The position numbers were made by a program, and so were the translations under genes. The notes beneath the pieces are model-generated. The model ran no database searches, was not told the origin of the DNA, and was given only the letters and a program-made list of their open reading frames with translations. DNA of 64,000 nucleotides. Origin: Bacteroidales bacterium UBA2800. GTDB lineage: Bacteria; Bacteroidota; Bacteroidia; Bacteroidales; Paludibacteraceae. The stretch spans positions 7,125 through 71,124 of the forward strand of contig DEHM01000012.1 of NCBI GenBank assembly GCA_002351925.1, read 5' to 3'. Below, piece by piece: positions 1 through 9,591 of the stretch (the stretch's first letter is position 1; each line of letters starts with the position of its first letter).

Positions 1-2493
1 GTCGTTGACCGGGCTGTCGTAGATGGTTCCTTCATACTCGGCGCTGCTACCTTCGCAGAGATCGAGCGTGGCGGTACCGTAAGTGGTAGGACGCAGAAGG
101 ACAGACAGATGCAACGTGTAGGTGGAGTCGCAACCATGGACGGTAGCGTACGAAGCGATGAGTATAGTGTCACCGAGGGGCAGTACACTCAGGTCAAAAC
201 CTTGCCATTCTTCCTCCGTTCCCTGATAAATCGTTCTGCTGAAGGACATGTCGTACTTATTCGCCGCCAGCACCCACAATTGCACAATCGAGTCACCTCC
301 GAATTGATTCGGAGTGCTCAGCGTTACCGTGAACGGAGTCTTGCTCGGCTTGGTGTAAGGCACATTATCGTAATAAACGGTCTCGCCTCTTGAACAGATA
401 TAGATTGTATCTTTGCCATACGTAGTGGGCGGCAGGACCTGAAGATGCATCGTATACACCGAGTCACAGCCCGATACCGTCGTATAGACCTTTGTGAGGA
501 TCGTATCTCCGATCGGCAATTGACTCAGGTCTATCTCACGCCAGTTGTCATCATTGCCGGCATGGATTATACGCTCCTCGTCCTCGATTGCATAGATAGG
601 ATGTACGGTCAGCGTCAACACGTATACGGAATCCATGTCATATATCGACTTCAGTGAGTCGTAGAGCATGAACGTACCTGCTTCATCGGTCGGCAGGGTC
701 TGACCGTGCCACAGTCCCTCTTCGGACTGACAAGCGCCAGCCGTCTCTTGGATGAGATAAGGAATGGCATTCACCGTCAGTGTCAGCACGTAGACAGAGT
801 CACAGTTACTCTGACTCTTAAGCGAGTCATAGAGCGTGTAGGTACCGGGTGCAAAAAGACCATATTCCTTCTCACGCCACAAGAGGTTCGAGTCCATGTT
901 GATGGTAGAATTCTCCGGAAGCAGATAAGTCGGCAGTACGACTGCTGTAAAGACAACAATAGAGTCACCTCCGTAGATATTCTTCTCCGAAACCAGCACG
1001 CTATCCACCGTAGCCGTCTTGTACCATAGACCAACAAACTCCACCGAGTCGCCCTCACAGAAGGATGCCTGATAGGCGCCATACGTGATAGGCGGCAGGA
1101 CCTGAAGATGCATCGTGTACACCGAGTCACAGCCCGTGGTTGCATCATAACGAACAATAAGCGTTGTGTCTCCGGTGGGCAATACACTCAGGTTGATACC
1201 TTGCCACGTCAGGTCGTCTCCTTCGTGGATCTCACTGCTCTCTACGAAGTGATAAACAGGGTTCACTGTCAGTGCGAGGCAGATGATTGAATCACCTCCG
1301 TAGGCGTTGGGGATGGTATCGTAGTAGAGGTTCGTCACGGTGAGCCCTTCGAAATGCTCGTCGCTATAACTCTCGCCTTCGCAGATGGCTGCGCTGTACT
1401 CAAAGCGAGAAACGGCCGGGAAGATTGTCAACGTGCGCACGACAGGTTCTGCGGCCTCGTAGACCGCATTTCCCTGCTGGGAGGCTGTTGCCGTCACAAC
1501 TCCTTCGCCGACGATGGTCAGAACTCCATTTTCAGCAGAGAGGATACCTTCGGGTGTGAAGGTATAGGACACTTCTAATCCAGAGGAGGCCTCTGCGGGA
1601 GTAATCGTCACATTGGAGAGCACCGGTGTTGCGGGTTCCCAGGTGATGGTCTGGGGTAACTTACGTCCAACACCGCTCACGGATACCGTAGCGGTAGAGA
1701 CACCGTCTGTCAAAGTGATTGTCCCATTGTAGGTCTTTCCCTCTTTCGGTGTGAAATAGATATCGAACGCATAGTTGTCGATTTTACCGAGTGTAGCTCC
1801 GGAAGCCGCATCTGCGGTTCCGTTCGCCGAAGCACAAGCGTTCGCGCCTACGGCGTAAGTGAGTGCCTCTGCGTTATCCGGCGAGCCGACACGGAAGATC
1901 TCCGGATCGGACGAACTGATGGTGATGTCGCCAGCACTAAGGAACGACCGCAGCGACACACGATAGGCCTCTGAAGTAGAGAGCGCATCTATCTCACCGA
2001 AATCATACGATTTGGAGCTTGCGCCATACGTACCATCAGCCAACAAGATATGTTGGGCCAACGCGACCTTCAGATTATAAATCGTCACTTTATGCGTATT
2101 ACCGGTAGGACGATCCCACTTGAGCCAGTTGATATTGGCGCTAATGTTGATATTCTCGCTATGCTCCGTATCCCAGGTTTCATCGGTCAAGGTACTCACC
2201 TGGCTGGTGTTGGAACCTCCGTTGGACGACTCGTAGATCTTGGTATTATTGCTAGGGAACCAACCAAATAGATCCACTTTTTTGTACGTCCATTGGAATT
2301 GAAGTTTTTGGGCTGTAGGCGCAAATATATCTCCCGTAGGATAATTGGAGATTGTGTTCAACTCGTGCTCACTCTCGTCGTAGAGCGAGTACCACGTACC
2401 ATTCTTGTAGGTTTGTGCATGTGTTACAGAGAACGTCATGCAGCAAACTACAAGAACGATTGCGCTTAAGATTTTGTTCGTTTTCTTATTCAT
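1..2493 (-). CDS. Secreted repeat protein with GCDS/GGDS modules (3' end outside window)
   Basis: The frame stays open from the ATG at 2493 to base 1 (831 codons), so the C-terminus is missing. Residues 1-26 form a signal peptide ending near THAQ. Residues of about 100-220 look like an immunoglobulin-type fold, followed by an MBG-like stretch (ITWEPATPVLS, later GNAVYEAAEP). From about residue 310 the protein consists of modules of roughly 70-80 residues that alternate between ones containing CEG near the start and GGDSI, and ones ending GCDSVYTMHLQVLPP. The same module family occurs in the gene at 4057-6690. It is the last visible gene of the operon led by the TonB receptor at 6706-9450. An extracellular adhesin- or stalk-like role is inference; I do not recognise a catalytic domain. 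Confidence 0.85.
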   Translation of the reverse strand, partial: MNKKTNKILSAIVLVVCCMTFSVTHAQTYKNGTWYSLYDESEHELNTISNYPTGDIFAPTAQKLQFQWTYKKVDLFGWFPSNNTKIYESSNGGSNTSQVSTLTDETWDTEHSENINISANINWLKWDRPTGNTHKVTIYNLKVALAQHILLADGTYGASSKSYDFGEIDALSTSEAYRVSLRSFLSAGDITISSSDPEIFRVGSPDNAEALTYAVGANACASANGTADAASGATLGKIDNYAFDIYFTPKEGKTYNGTITLTDGVSTATVSVSGVGRKLPQTITWEPATPVLSNVTITPAEASSGLEVSYTFTPEGILSAENGVLTIVGEGVVTATASQQGNAVYEAAEPVVRTLTIFPAVSRFEYSAAICEGESYSDEHFEGLTVTNLYYDTIPNAYGGDSIICLALTVNPVYHFVESSEIHEGDDLTWQGINLSVLPTGDTTLIVRYDATTGCDSVYTMHLQVLPPITYGAYQASFCEGDSVEFVGLWYKTATVDSVLVSEKNIYGGDSIVVFTAVVLPTYLLPENSTINMDSNLLWREKEYGLFAPGTYTLYDSLKSQSNCDSVYVLTLTVNAIPYLIQETAGACQSEEGLWHGQTLPTDEAGTFMLYDSLKSIYDMDSVYVLTLTVHPIYAIEDEERIIHAGNDDNWREIDLSQLPIGDTILTKVYTTVSGCDSVYTMHLQVLPPTTYGKDTIYICSRGETVYYDNVPYTKPSKTPFTVTLSTPNQFGGDSIVQLWVLAANKYDMSFSRTIYQGTEEEWQGFDLSVLPLGDTILIASYATVHGCDSTYTLHLSVLLRPTTYGTATLDLCEGSSAEYEGTIYDSPVND

Positions 2494-2502
2494 GCTGATT
2501 TT

Positions 2503-4044
2503 TTACTTCACGCGAATGCCTGCGGTGTTGAACCATACATCGCCATAACGGATGAACAACTGACCATCGAGCAGTACTTTCTGGGTTTTGCCCTCTGTTT
2601 GCAGGATGTTTTCCAGTCCTTGCTCAATCGGATCGAGGTCACCGCTCTGGCTGTCAGCAAACTCTACGCGATAGAGTTTGTATGCTCCCGATTGCGCGAA
2701 ATCGTCGGCGATGACATAGATATGAATGCACTTGTGGATTGCATCAAAACCGATGAAGGTCTGTGCTGTATTTCCCTGTGCGACAGCGGTATAAGCGGCA
2801 CAACTGTCGCAGTAGTTGCCTTCAGCGGTAGCTACGTGCTGATGGAATGTCAGCGCGTTCGCGCCAATCGAGAAGGAATTCAGCGTGTTGTTGTAGATCA
2901 ACTCTACATCGTCGATATAGACGGAGTCCACCGCATTCTTGGTAGATGTGCCGCCACCGGGTACTTGGTTGGAAGTGAAGGTGGTGAGGATGTATGCCGG
3001 TTCAGCTGCATTATCGAAATAGTTGAACGGTACGGATACACGTTGCCAGCCCATATCGGCAGTTGCGGCATAGTTGATCGTAGCCTTAGCCACTTTGACA
3101 GCCGAGTAGTCTTTATCCTCCGGATCCTGATAACGGGCGTTGGTGGTGATGATGCTGCTCATACGTGCTTTGTTGACCTCGTTAGCCGGGTTCTTGTCAG
3201 CAGGTTGGTACTTCGCCCAGAAGACGATCGAGTCCGGACGACCGTTGAACGGTGTATTGAAGCCTTCGTTGGTCGGATCCGAGAAATTAAAGTTACCTAC
3301 CGGATCATCTGCCGTCATCGAACCGGCATTGATCTGACCGTTCGTGCAGTTTCCGTTGGCTTTAACGCCGAGCAGCACATTCGACGAGATGAGTGCACTT
3401 TGCACACCTTTCGAACCCGGACGAGTCTGATCAGACAGAACGAACTGAGCGGTATTGCCCTTTACAAAATCAGCGAAGTCACCGGTACAGGAACCAAACG
3501 AATGCCATCCTTGGGGTTCGTTGTTCGTCCATGCGCCTTCGAAACCGCCGTTGGTCAGGGCGTAGTTGTTGCTGCGAACAGCGTTACCCTCAAAGACTAC
3601 AATGATCGGCTCGGGAAGTGTTTTGGGTTCAGCAATCTCCAGCGTTACCTGTGCCGCATTCTCCGAAACAACAGAGTTGTAGGTATCACCTTCATCCACA
3701 TAGTTATTGAGCATCTTGATAGAAGCGCGAAGATTGAGTGGGGCTCCCAGGAAGAGCGTTGTTCCCTCCGGCAGGGAGAGTGTACCATCCTCAGCCGCTG
3801 TGATATTGGGCAACACAATATTACCTAAATTCACTGCGCCGAACATGAAGTTTGGCAAAACAAAGGTGAGAGTGTTATCGGTTGCACCCGGCAACAGATA
3901 CACCGACTTGCTACCATACGAATCCCAGTCGAGCCATAACTCGCCATCAAACTGACCGCAGACATCCTTGGTGGACACTGCCATGACTTGTGCCGACATC
4001 ATCAGTCCGGCAACCAAAACAGTAAAAATCTTTTTCATTGTCAT
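2503..4044 (-). CDS. Secreted calycin-like/PCMD domain protein
   Basis: A 513-residue protein with a signal peptide (ends near AQVMAVS), an N-terminal calycin-like beta-barrel segment (about 30-150, with GELWLDWDSYG and VYLLPGA) and a PCMD-type domain (about 160-385). The latter begins NGGFEGAWTNNEPQGW, carries VFWAKYQP and ends VYIDDVELIYN. It closes with a short tail, LLDGQLFIRYGDVWF, that resembles the tails of the proteins at 4057 and 41252. PCMD is annotated as a putative carbohydrate-metabolism domain, but its activity is unknown. It is paralogous to the gene at 4057, 12 bases upstream, and presumably works with the TonB receptor of the same operon as a surface ligand-binding protein (inference). 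Confidence 0.85.
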   Translation of the reverse strand: MTMKKIFTVLVAGLMMSAQVMAVSTKDVCGQFDGELWLDWDSYGSKSVYLLPGATDNTLTFVLPNFMFGAVNLGNIVLPNITAAEDGTLSLPEGTTLFLGAPLNLRASIKMLNNYVDEGDTYNSVVSENAAQVTLEIAEPKTLPEPIIVVFEGNAVRSNNYALTNGGFEGAWTNNEPQGWHSFGSCTGDFADFVKGNTAQFVLSDQTRPGSKGVQSALISSNVLLGVKANGNCTNGQINAGSMTADDPVGNFNFSDPTNEGFNTPFNGRPDSIVFWAKYQPADKNPANEVNKARMSSIITTNARYQDPEDKDYSAVKVAKATINYAATADMGWQRVSVPFNYFDNAAEPAYILTTFTSNQVPGGGTSTKNAVDSVYIDDVELIYNNTLNSFSIGANALTFHQHVATAEGNYCDSCAAYTAVAQGNTAQTFIGFDAIHKCIHIYVIADDFAQSGAYKLYRVEFADSQSGDLDPIEQGLENILQTEGKTQKVLLDGQLFIRYGDVWFNTAGIRVK

Positions 4045-4056
4045 TTAATTAATAAA

Positions 4057-6690
4057 TTATTGAATTTTGTTTCCTAAAATATCATATATACTTTCATCCT
4101 CGCGGATGATATAGAGTTGTCCGTTATAGACTATTTTGCGTGTTACGCCTTTCTCCGAGCGGTTCGTCGGAATACCCGTGCCAATCGGTTTGGGTTCTAT
4201 TGTGAGGTGGAGTACCATGGTGGAGTCGCAGAACTCCTCCGACCAATATTCCGCCTTCAGCGTGGTAGTCCCTATCGGGAACTGACTGAGGTCGTAGTAC
4301 TCCCATGTGCGCTCTTCTCCTACCACGATTGTCATTTCCTCCTCGATAAAGTAGGACGGGAAGACGGTGATAGTCAGATGTACGATGGAGTCTCCGCCGT
4401 AGATATTGCGCTCCGAGACGCGCACATCGCCCTCAAACGACTCTCTGTATTCCACGCCAGCGAAGAGGATAACCTCTCCTTCGCAACATTCATCTGCATA
4501 GTTACCATACGTGATAGGAATGTCGGATACATGCAGCCGCAGCAGGTAGACAGAGTCGCAACCGAATTGACTACTCAGCGAATCGTAGATCAGATAGGGT
4601 TCCTCGCGTTTGGGCAGGTTTGTAATGGTCTTACCGCGCCACTCCAGGTTGGCTTCGTTGACATATTTCTCTTCTTCGAAGAGATAGACGGGGTGAACGC
4701 TCAGCGTCAACTTGTAGATAGAATCCTGACCGTAGATCGATTGCAGCGAATCGTACAGCACATATACGCCTTCGGTTGCGGTAGGCAAGGTCTTGCCATG
4801 CCATATATTCTCTTCGTTCACACACGCGCTCATTGATTCTTCGTACCAATAACCGATTGACTGCACGGTAAGAGCAAGCGTGAAGATGGAGTCGCAACCG
4901 GCTTGGGTCTTGAGCGAATCCACATAGTGATATACACCAGGATTGAGGTCAGAGTAAGAATGCTCACGCCATGTATAGGACTCGTTCATCTTGATTGTCG
5001 CCTCTGCGGGAATGGTATAGGTTGGCAAGACGGTCAACGTCAACGTATAGACGGAGTCCGTGTTGTATATCGATTTCAGCGAGTCGTATATCGTGAAGGA
5101 GCCTACTTCCTTGGTATTCAAGGTCTTGCCATGCCATGTATTCTCTTCGTTCCGGCACGCAGTCATGCTCTCTTCGAAGAAGTACGGGATTGCCTCCAGG
5201 GTGAGCGTGAGCGTGAAGATGGAGTCGCAACCGGCTTGGGTCTTGAGCGAATCCACATAGTAATATACCCCAGGATTGAGGTTAGAGTAAGTATGCTCAC
5301 GCCATGTATAAGACTCGTTCGTCTTGATTGTCTTCTCTGCGGGAATGGTATAGGTTGGCAGAATGGTCAACGTCAACGTAATGAGCGAATCGCCGCCTTG
5401 TGTGTTCGGGATAGTTGCGTGATACTCACCCGACTCGGTCAGGTTGGCAAACAACTCATCTGAATAAGGCTCATTATCGCAGGAAGAAGCGGCATATGCA
5501 TACTCGGTGTCCCGAATAGGCTCTGCCATCTGGATAGTATATAAAGAATACGCGTGCGCCTGCGAGTAGTTATCAGCAACCACATAGACATACATGCGAT
5601 AATGAGCAGCATCATAACCGACAAATGTCTTAGCCGCCCTACCGTTAGTCGTAGCAGAAACAGCATACTCATTGCTATACATCTTTTCCGTTGTTGCTTG
5701 ACCGTTCGAGAACGAGATCGCCTCACCGTCTATCGTCAGTTGCGTCAAACGGTAGTTATAAATCATCTCCGCGTCATCGATATACACATTATCCGGGCTC
5801 TTCTTCGTTGAGTTACCTCCACCGGGAGTCTTATTGGTGGAGAACGTAATCAGCATATATGCCATCTGCGCGGGATTGACATTGGTATAGACGAATGGTA
5901 CCGAGATACGCTGCCAGCCCAGACTGGAAGTAGCCGAGTAGTCGGATGTGGCTTCTGCTATCTTAACGGCAGAATAGTCGCCTGTCTCCGGGTCCTGGTA
6001 GCGGGAATTGGTAATCAAGGTTGCATGTGCGCGTGCCTTATTGCTCGCATCCTCATAAGAACCACCTCCGGGCACGTACTTTGCCCAGAACACCAGCGAG
6101 TCCGGTTGCCCTACAAACGGCGTGTTATAACCCGATTGAGAAGGATCGGAGAAGGCGTAGTTGCCGCTTGCATCTGTCGCACTCATCGACCCGGCATTGA
6201 TACGGCCGTTCGTACAGTTACCATTCGCCTTGACACTTAGCGTTACTTTCGATTGAATCTGCGCACTATAGGAGCCTGTCGAACCAGGACGCTTATCGGT
6301 AGACTGTTGGAACTGACCGGTGTTGTCGGTCACAAACGAAGCAAAATCTCCGGTAGCACTAGCAAAAGAGTGCCAACCGGTCGGTTCGTTATTGGTCCAG
6401 TTGCCTTCAAAGCCACCATTCGTAATCGCATAATTGGCACTGATTGGTTGCGCCGAGAGGACGATTGACGATGCCGGTATATTGACCAGCACCTGTTCCC
6501 CCACCACACAAGTCAAGGTGTTCGTTTCTGCACCTGGCAAGACATATATCCGCTCTGCGCTGTATGACGTACCGTTGATCGTCACTGAACCACTATACAC
6601 GCCTAACTCGGAACTCATACGTGTAGCCTGCGCACTTACTGCGCAGAACAAACAAAATATTGAAAGAATCTTCTTCATATACTTATCCAT
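4057..6690 (-). CDS. Secreted calycin-like/PCMD protein with C-terminal repeat modules
   Basis: An 877-residue protein. The signal peptide ends near SAQATR. A short calycin-like segment (YSGSVTINGTSYSAERIYVL) is followed by a PCMD domain (about 85-310: NGGFEGNWTNNEPTGW, VFWAKYVPGG, VYIDDAEMIYN). From about residue 395 there are at least five GCDS/GGDS modules like those in the gene at 1-2493. Two of them are almost identical at DNA level (see repeat at 4878-5380). The end is NGQLYIIREDESIYDILG, a tail shared with two other secreted proteins here. An alternative ATG lies four codons inside (MKKILSIFC) and may be the true start, since it begins the signal peptide proper. Binding function is inferred only from context. 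Confidence 0.85.
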   Translation of the reverse strand: MDKYMKKILSIFCLFCAVSAQATRMSSELGVYSGSVTINGTSYSAERIYVLPGAETNTLTCVVGEQVLVNIPASSIVLSAQPISANYAITNGGFEGNWTNNEPTGWHSFASATGDFASFVTDNTGQFQQSTDKRPGSTGSYSAQIQSKVTLSVKANGNCTNGRINAGSMSATDASGNYAFSDPSQSGYNTPFVGQPDSLVFWAKYVPGGGSYEDASNKARAHATLITNSRYQDPETGDYSAVKIAEATSDYSATSSLGWQRISVPFVYTNVNPAQMAYMLITFSTNKTPGGGNSTKKSPDNVYIDDAEMIYNYRLTQLTIDGEAISFSNGQATTEKMYSNEYAVSATTNGRAAKTFVGYDAAHYRMYVYVVADNYSQAHAYSLYTIQMAEPIRDTEYAYAASSCDNEPYSDELFANLTESGEYHATIPNTQGGDSLITLTLTILPTYTIPAEKTIKTNESYTWREHTYSNLNPGVYYYVDSLKTQAGCDSIFTLTLTLEAIPYFFEESMTACRNEENTWHGKTLNTKEVGSFTIYDSLKSIYNTDSVYTLTLTVLPTYTIPAEATIKMNESYTWREHSYSDLNPGVYHYVDSLKTQAGCDSIFTLALTVQSIGYWYEESMSACVNEENIWHGKTLPTATEGVYVLYDSLQSIYGQDSIYKLTLSVHPVYLFEEEKYVNEANLEWRGKTITNLPKREEPYLIYDSLSSQFGCDSVYLLRLHVSDIPITYGNYADECCEGEVILFAGVEYRESFEGDVRVSERNIYGGDSIVHLTITVFPSYFIEEEMTIVVGEERTWEYYDLSQFPIGTTTLKAEYWSEEFCDSTMVLHLTIEPKPIGTGIPTNRSEKGVTRKIVYNGQLYIIREDESIYDILGNKIQ
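4878..5380. repeat. Two near-identical 170-bp copies inside the coding sequence, 333 bp apart
   Basis: Bases 4878-5047 and 5211-5380 are close copies by eye, with scattered substitutions. The 333-bp offset is exactly 111 codons. They encode two copies of a module with the motifs TWREH and DSLKTQAGCDSIF. Such copies could expand or contract by recombination and so change protein length. Confidence 0.8.
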
Positions 6691-6705
6691 CGGAACGATT
6701 ATTAT

Positions 6706-9450
6706 TTAAAAAGTAAGATTCATACGGCAGACGAAGGTACGCGGAGGAGCCACTGCCATCGGGCGATAACTATACTCTGCATTAAGCAAGTTGTTAATCA
6801 AGAACTGCACCTCTACATGCTCTTTGAACCGCACCGAGCAGCGCAGGTCCATCGTAAAGACACCTTTGTTATTCGCCATCCAGTAGTCATGCAACGTCAT
6901 GCCGTCTTCGTAGCCGAACATAAACGTACGCACGTAGTCCATTAGGTCCTGCTCCTCTTTGGGGCGCTCATCGACCATCATATAGTCCACGGCCAGGACC
7001 TTACTGCGGTACGATAGGTTAGTGCCGATTGAGAACCACTTGTATTTATAGTCGATTGATGCCTTGAACGAGTGTTTATTGCGGTATTTGAGGTATTTGG
7101 AATCGTTTGATTTATTCTTCATCTGCAGCGGATCGGTATAGGTTTTCTCCTCCTCTATACGACGTGCGTTGTCCAGATCTTCGGGTTCGATGAAGGTATA
7201 ACCGATACCGTAAGCCAATGTCATATCTTTTCTGATATCTACCTTACCAGTTGTACTCACCTCCATGCCATAGATACGGGCGTGTCCCACGTTCACAAAG
7301 CGTGCACCGATACCGATACCGGCGTCATTGAGCGATTTGCTCTGTTTGATATTATCAATCATCAACTTCGCCTCAGCTATCGCATCGTCCATCGAGTTAA
7401 TGAACGAGAAATCGGAATTACGGAAAAGGCCGAACTGATACTCAATCATGTCGTGGTATTCAGTATAGAAACCGGCTATATCCAGCATACCGGATACCGG
7501 ACCGAACTTATAGAGCTGCTTGTAGCCCAACTCGGCATTGTATCCACGCTCGGGACGGATGTCATGATTCGGATAGACGCCGATACCACCAATATCCTTA
7601 CGCGCAAACTTCTCCGTGATAGACGGGTTTCGGTATCCCTGTCCGAAGCTGGCACGCAAGAAACCAGCTTTATATATTTCCCAGTTCAGGCCTGCACGAA
7701 CAACCGGGCGTACAGGGCAGAGCCAGTTACCGATCTGGATGTTCGCCTCTTTGAAATTATTATCCATACGATAGTACTCAAAGCGCACACCGGCGCTGAG
7801 TGAGAGGCGATTCGCAATACGATGATCGTACTGCAGGTAAGCCGCCAGGTTGTCCGTTTGATGGGTACCCGTGACGTTGGCCGTGTTAGTCAGGTGATTC
7901 CAGTTAACACCGGTTGTCAGCCGAACGCCGTTCTTCCACGCCTTGGCGAACTGATAGTCCACATATCCATTGTACGTCAACTCCGGACGGGTCGGTTCGT
8001 TATTGGCCAACAGATTCAGCGCATAAGCTGCCACATCCTGCAATTCCGCTATTGAACCCGTATAACCCAAACCGTTCTGTACCAGATCGATACCGGCTTT
8101 GATAGCGCCTACCCAATCTTCATTCATCGCCGGAATAGCTACGTCTTGGAACGTCAGTATCAATGCGTCTTCTATGCTCTTACCTCCGTCCATATACCCC
8201 TTGATCTCATCCGCATAGCTCTTAATTTTATCTATATCAAAACTGGTTGCGCCCCACTTAACCAAATCCTCGGTGCTCATCGTCGGAGTCGGTTTCATCA
8301 AGTTATCAGACGTCATATAGAAACGCGCACGCAACTTATGCGAGATACCTTTCTTGGTATCGTCGTAATTGAGGAACGGATCGATATTGAAGTTATGCTC
8401 CCGACGACCTAAGTTTGACAGCGGCGAAGTGCGGATTGGCTGCTTAGGACTGCGCCAGATAAAGAAATCACCGTATTGGTTCGCCACATAATTGAGGTTA
8501 GCACCTACTGTCATGTATTTCTCCTCCTCCATTGGCACGTGATACGTCATGTTGCCACCCAAACGTACACGATCATTAAATGCCTGCTCGCGATATCCTT
8601 CGTCCTTGAAGCCGCTGATAGCAACAGACACATCAAAATTATCTATCCGACGCGAATGAGAAGCCTCAGCGCCGTAGTACAACGGCAAACGACTGCCGGT
8701 GTATTTGTAGTTTTTAAAGTTATCGTAAATACCTACATAGCCACTCACTTTCGTCACCGGTTCCAGCCCCGGACGTTGGGTGCGGACGTTGATTACACCG
8801 TTGAGGGCCGACGAACCGTATAGCACCGACGAGGCGCCTTTAATCACCTCCACCTGAGCCACGTTCTCCAGCGGCACGTTATTCCAGTTGATCTCACCTG
8901 TCTTCGGATTCAGAATCGTCATCTCGTCCATCAGCACCTGACAACGCGATCCCACACTATACGTCCACCCGCCACCGCCGCGGATACTCGGTTGCTTATC
9001 GATGATCTCCACACCAGGTAGAGTCTGTAATGTTGCCGACAAGTCTGTCGGGGCTTGCGAACGTATCAACTCCGGCTTCACTACTTCGATAGACACCGTC
9101 ACGTCCGTTGCACGTTGCTCAAAACGCCCGGCTGACACTACTACCTCATCCAGCACCTCGTTATCGGCTTGCAACACCAAGTCATATTTAGCGGGGATTA
9201 CCTTCAGTATTTTCTCCTCCGTTTGATAGCCTACATACGAGAACTTCAGGTGAACCGGCGTATTCGTGATATTCAGCTCATAGTAGCCGCTAAAATCGGT
9301 CACCGTACCCGAACCATTGTCCGTATTCAGAACCGTTACGCCAATCAGCGGCTCGCGCGTAAACGCATCCATAATAACTCCAGCCAGCTTTTCTGCACAA
9401 ATCTGCGCACTCAAAGCGGCCAATAAGACTAATACGTAAATTTTCTTCAT
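6706..9450 (-). CDS. TonB-dependent outer-membrane receptor
   Basis: A 914-residue protein. The signal peptide ends near SAQICA. Residues of about 20-100 are a carboxypeptidase-like regulatory domain (DAFTREPLIGVTV, FSYVGYQTEE). The plug follows at about 110-235 (LDEVVVSAGRFEQ, PSIRGGGGWTYSVGSRCQVL, VIKGASSVLYGSSALNGV), then a long barrel ending in LTF, with a terminal aromatic residue as usual for outer-membrane barrels. It is not SusC-type: there is no SusD partner and it is shorter. It heads an operon with three secreted proteins, two of them calycin-like/PCMD, which are the likely surface partners. The transported ligand cannot be read from sequence; haem, cobalamin or a glycan are all possible. 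A promoter box lies at 9473-9480. Confidence 0.92.
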   Translation of the reverse strand: MKKIYVLVLLAALSAQICAEKLAGVIMDAFTREPLIGVTVLNTDNGSGTVTDFSGYYELNITNTPVHLKFSYVGYQTEEKILKVIPAKYDLVLQADNEVLDEVVVSAGRFEQRATDVTVSIEVVKPELIRSQAPTDLSATLQTLPGVEIIDKQPSIRGGGGWTYSVGSRCQVLMDEMTILNPKTGEINWNNVPLENVAQVEVIKGASSVLYGSSALNGVINVRTQRPGLEPVTKVSGYVGIYDNFKNYKYTGSRLPLYYGAEASHSRRIDNFDVSVAISGFKDEGYREQAFNDRVRLGGNMTYHVPMEEEKYMTVGANLNYVANQYGDFFIWRSPKQPIRTSPLSNLGRREHNFNIDPFLNYDDTKKGISHKLRARFYMTSDNLMKPTPTMSTEDLVKWGATSFDIDKIKSYADEIKGYMDGGKSIEDALILTFQDVAIPAMNEDWVGAIKAGIDLVQNGLGYTGSIAELQDVAAYALNLLANNEPTRPELTYNGYVDYQFAKAWKNGVRLTTGVNWNHLTNTANVTGTHQTDNLAAYLQYDHRIANRLSLSAGVRFEYYRMDNNFKEANIQIGNWLCPVRPVVRAGLNWEIYKAGFLRASFGQGYRNPSITEKFARKDIGGIGVYPNHDIRPERGYNAELGYKQLYKFGPVSGMLDIAGFYTEYHDMIEYQFGLFRNSDFSFINSMDDAIAEAKLMIDNIKQSKSLNDAGIGIGARFVNVGHARIYGMEVSTTGKVDIRKDMTLAYGIGYTFIEPEDLDNARRIEEEKTYTDPLQMKNKSNDSKYLKYRNKHSFKASIDYKYKWFSIGTNLSYRSKVLAVDYMMVDERPKEEQDLMDYVRTFMFGYEDGMTLHDYWMANNKGVFTMDLRCSVRFKEHVEVQFLINNLLNAEYSYRPMAVAPPRTFVCRMNLTF

Positions 9451-9472
9451 ATACCTTATTCAAAAAACGGTG

Positions 9473-9480
9473 CAAAGGTA
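9473..9480 (-). promoter_or_regulatory. Promoter -7 box for the TonB-receptor operon
   Basis: TACCTTTG on the minus strand, 22 bases before the ATG at 9450, fits the Bacteroidota TAnnTTTG element. Unlike the other promoters here, no TTG is seen 20 bases upstream, so this promoter may need an activator or an alternative sigma factor. Confidence 0.6.
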
Positions 9481-9518
9481 CTGCTTTTTACTGATATAGC
9501 CTATAGACATAGATAAGA

Positions 9519-9561
9519 AAAAGTGCACTATTATTAAGAATCTTAATAATGATGCACTTTT
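9519..9561 (-). terminator. 43-bp inverted repeat, likely terminator of the SDR operon
   Basis: The arms are symmetric around base 9540. The inner ten pairs match perfectly, then two mismatched positions, then nine more pairs (arms AAAAGTGCA and TGCACTTTT). Read on the minus strand, the hairpin is followed by a T-rich run, which suits termination 31 bases after the SDR stop. It also lies 39 bases upstream of the next operon's promoter box, so a regulatory-operator role is possible. Confidence 0.65.
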
Positions 9562-9591
9562 GTTACCTCTCGAAACATACATTTTTTAAGG

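Noticed and set aside
9528..9552. Palindrome core as part of an insertion-sequence end
   Set aside because: No transposase, target duplication or second copy is visible in the window.
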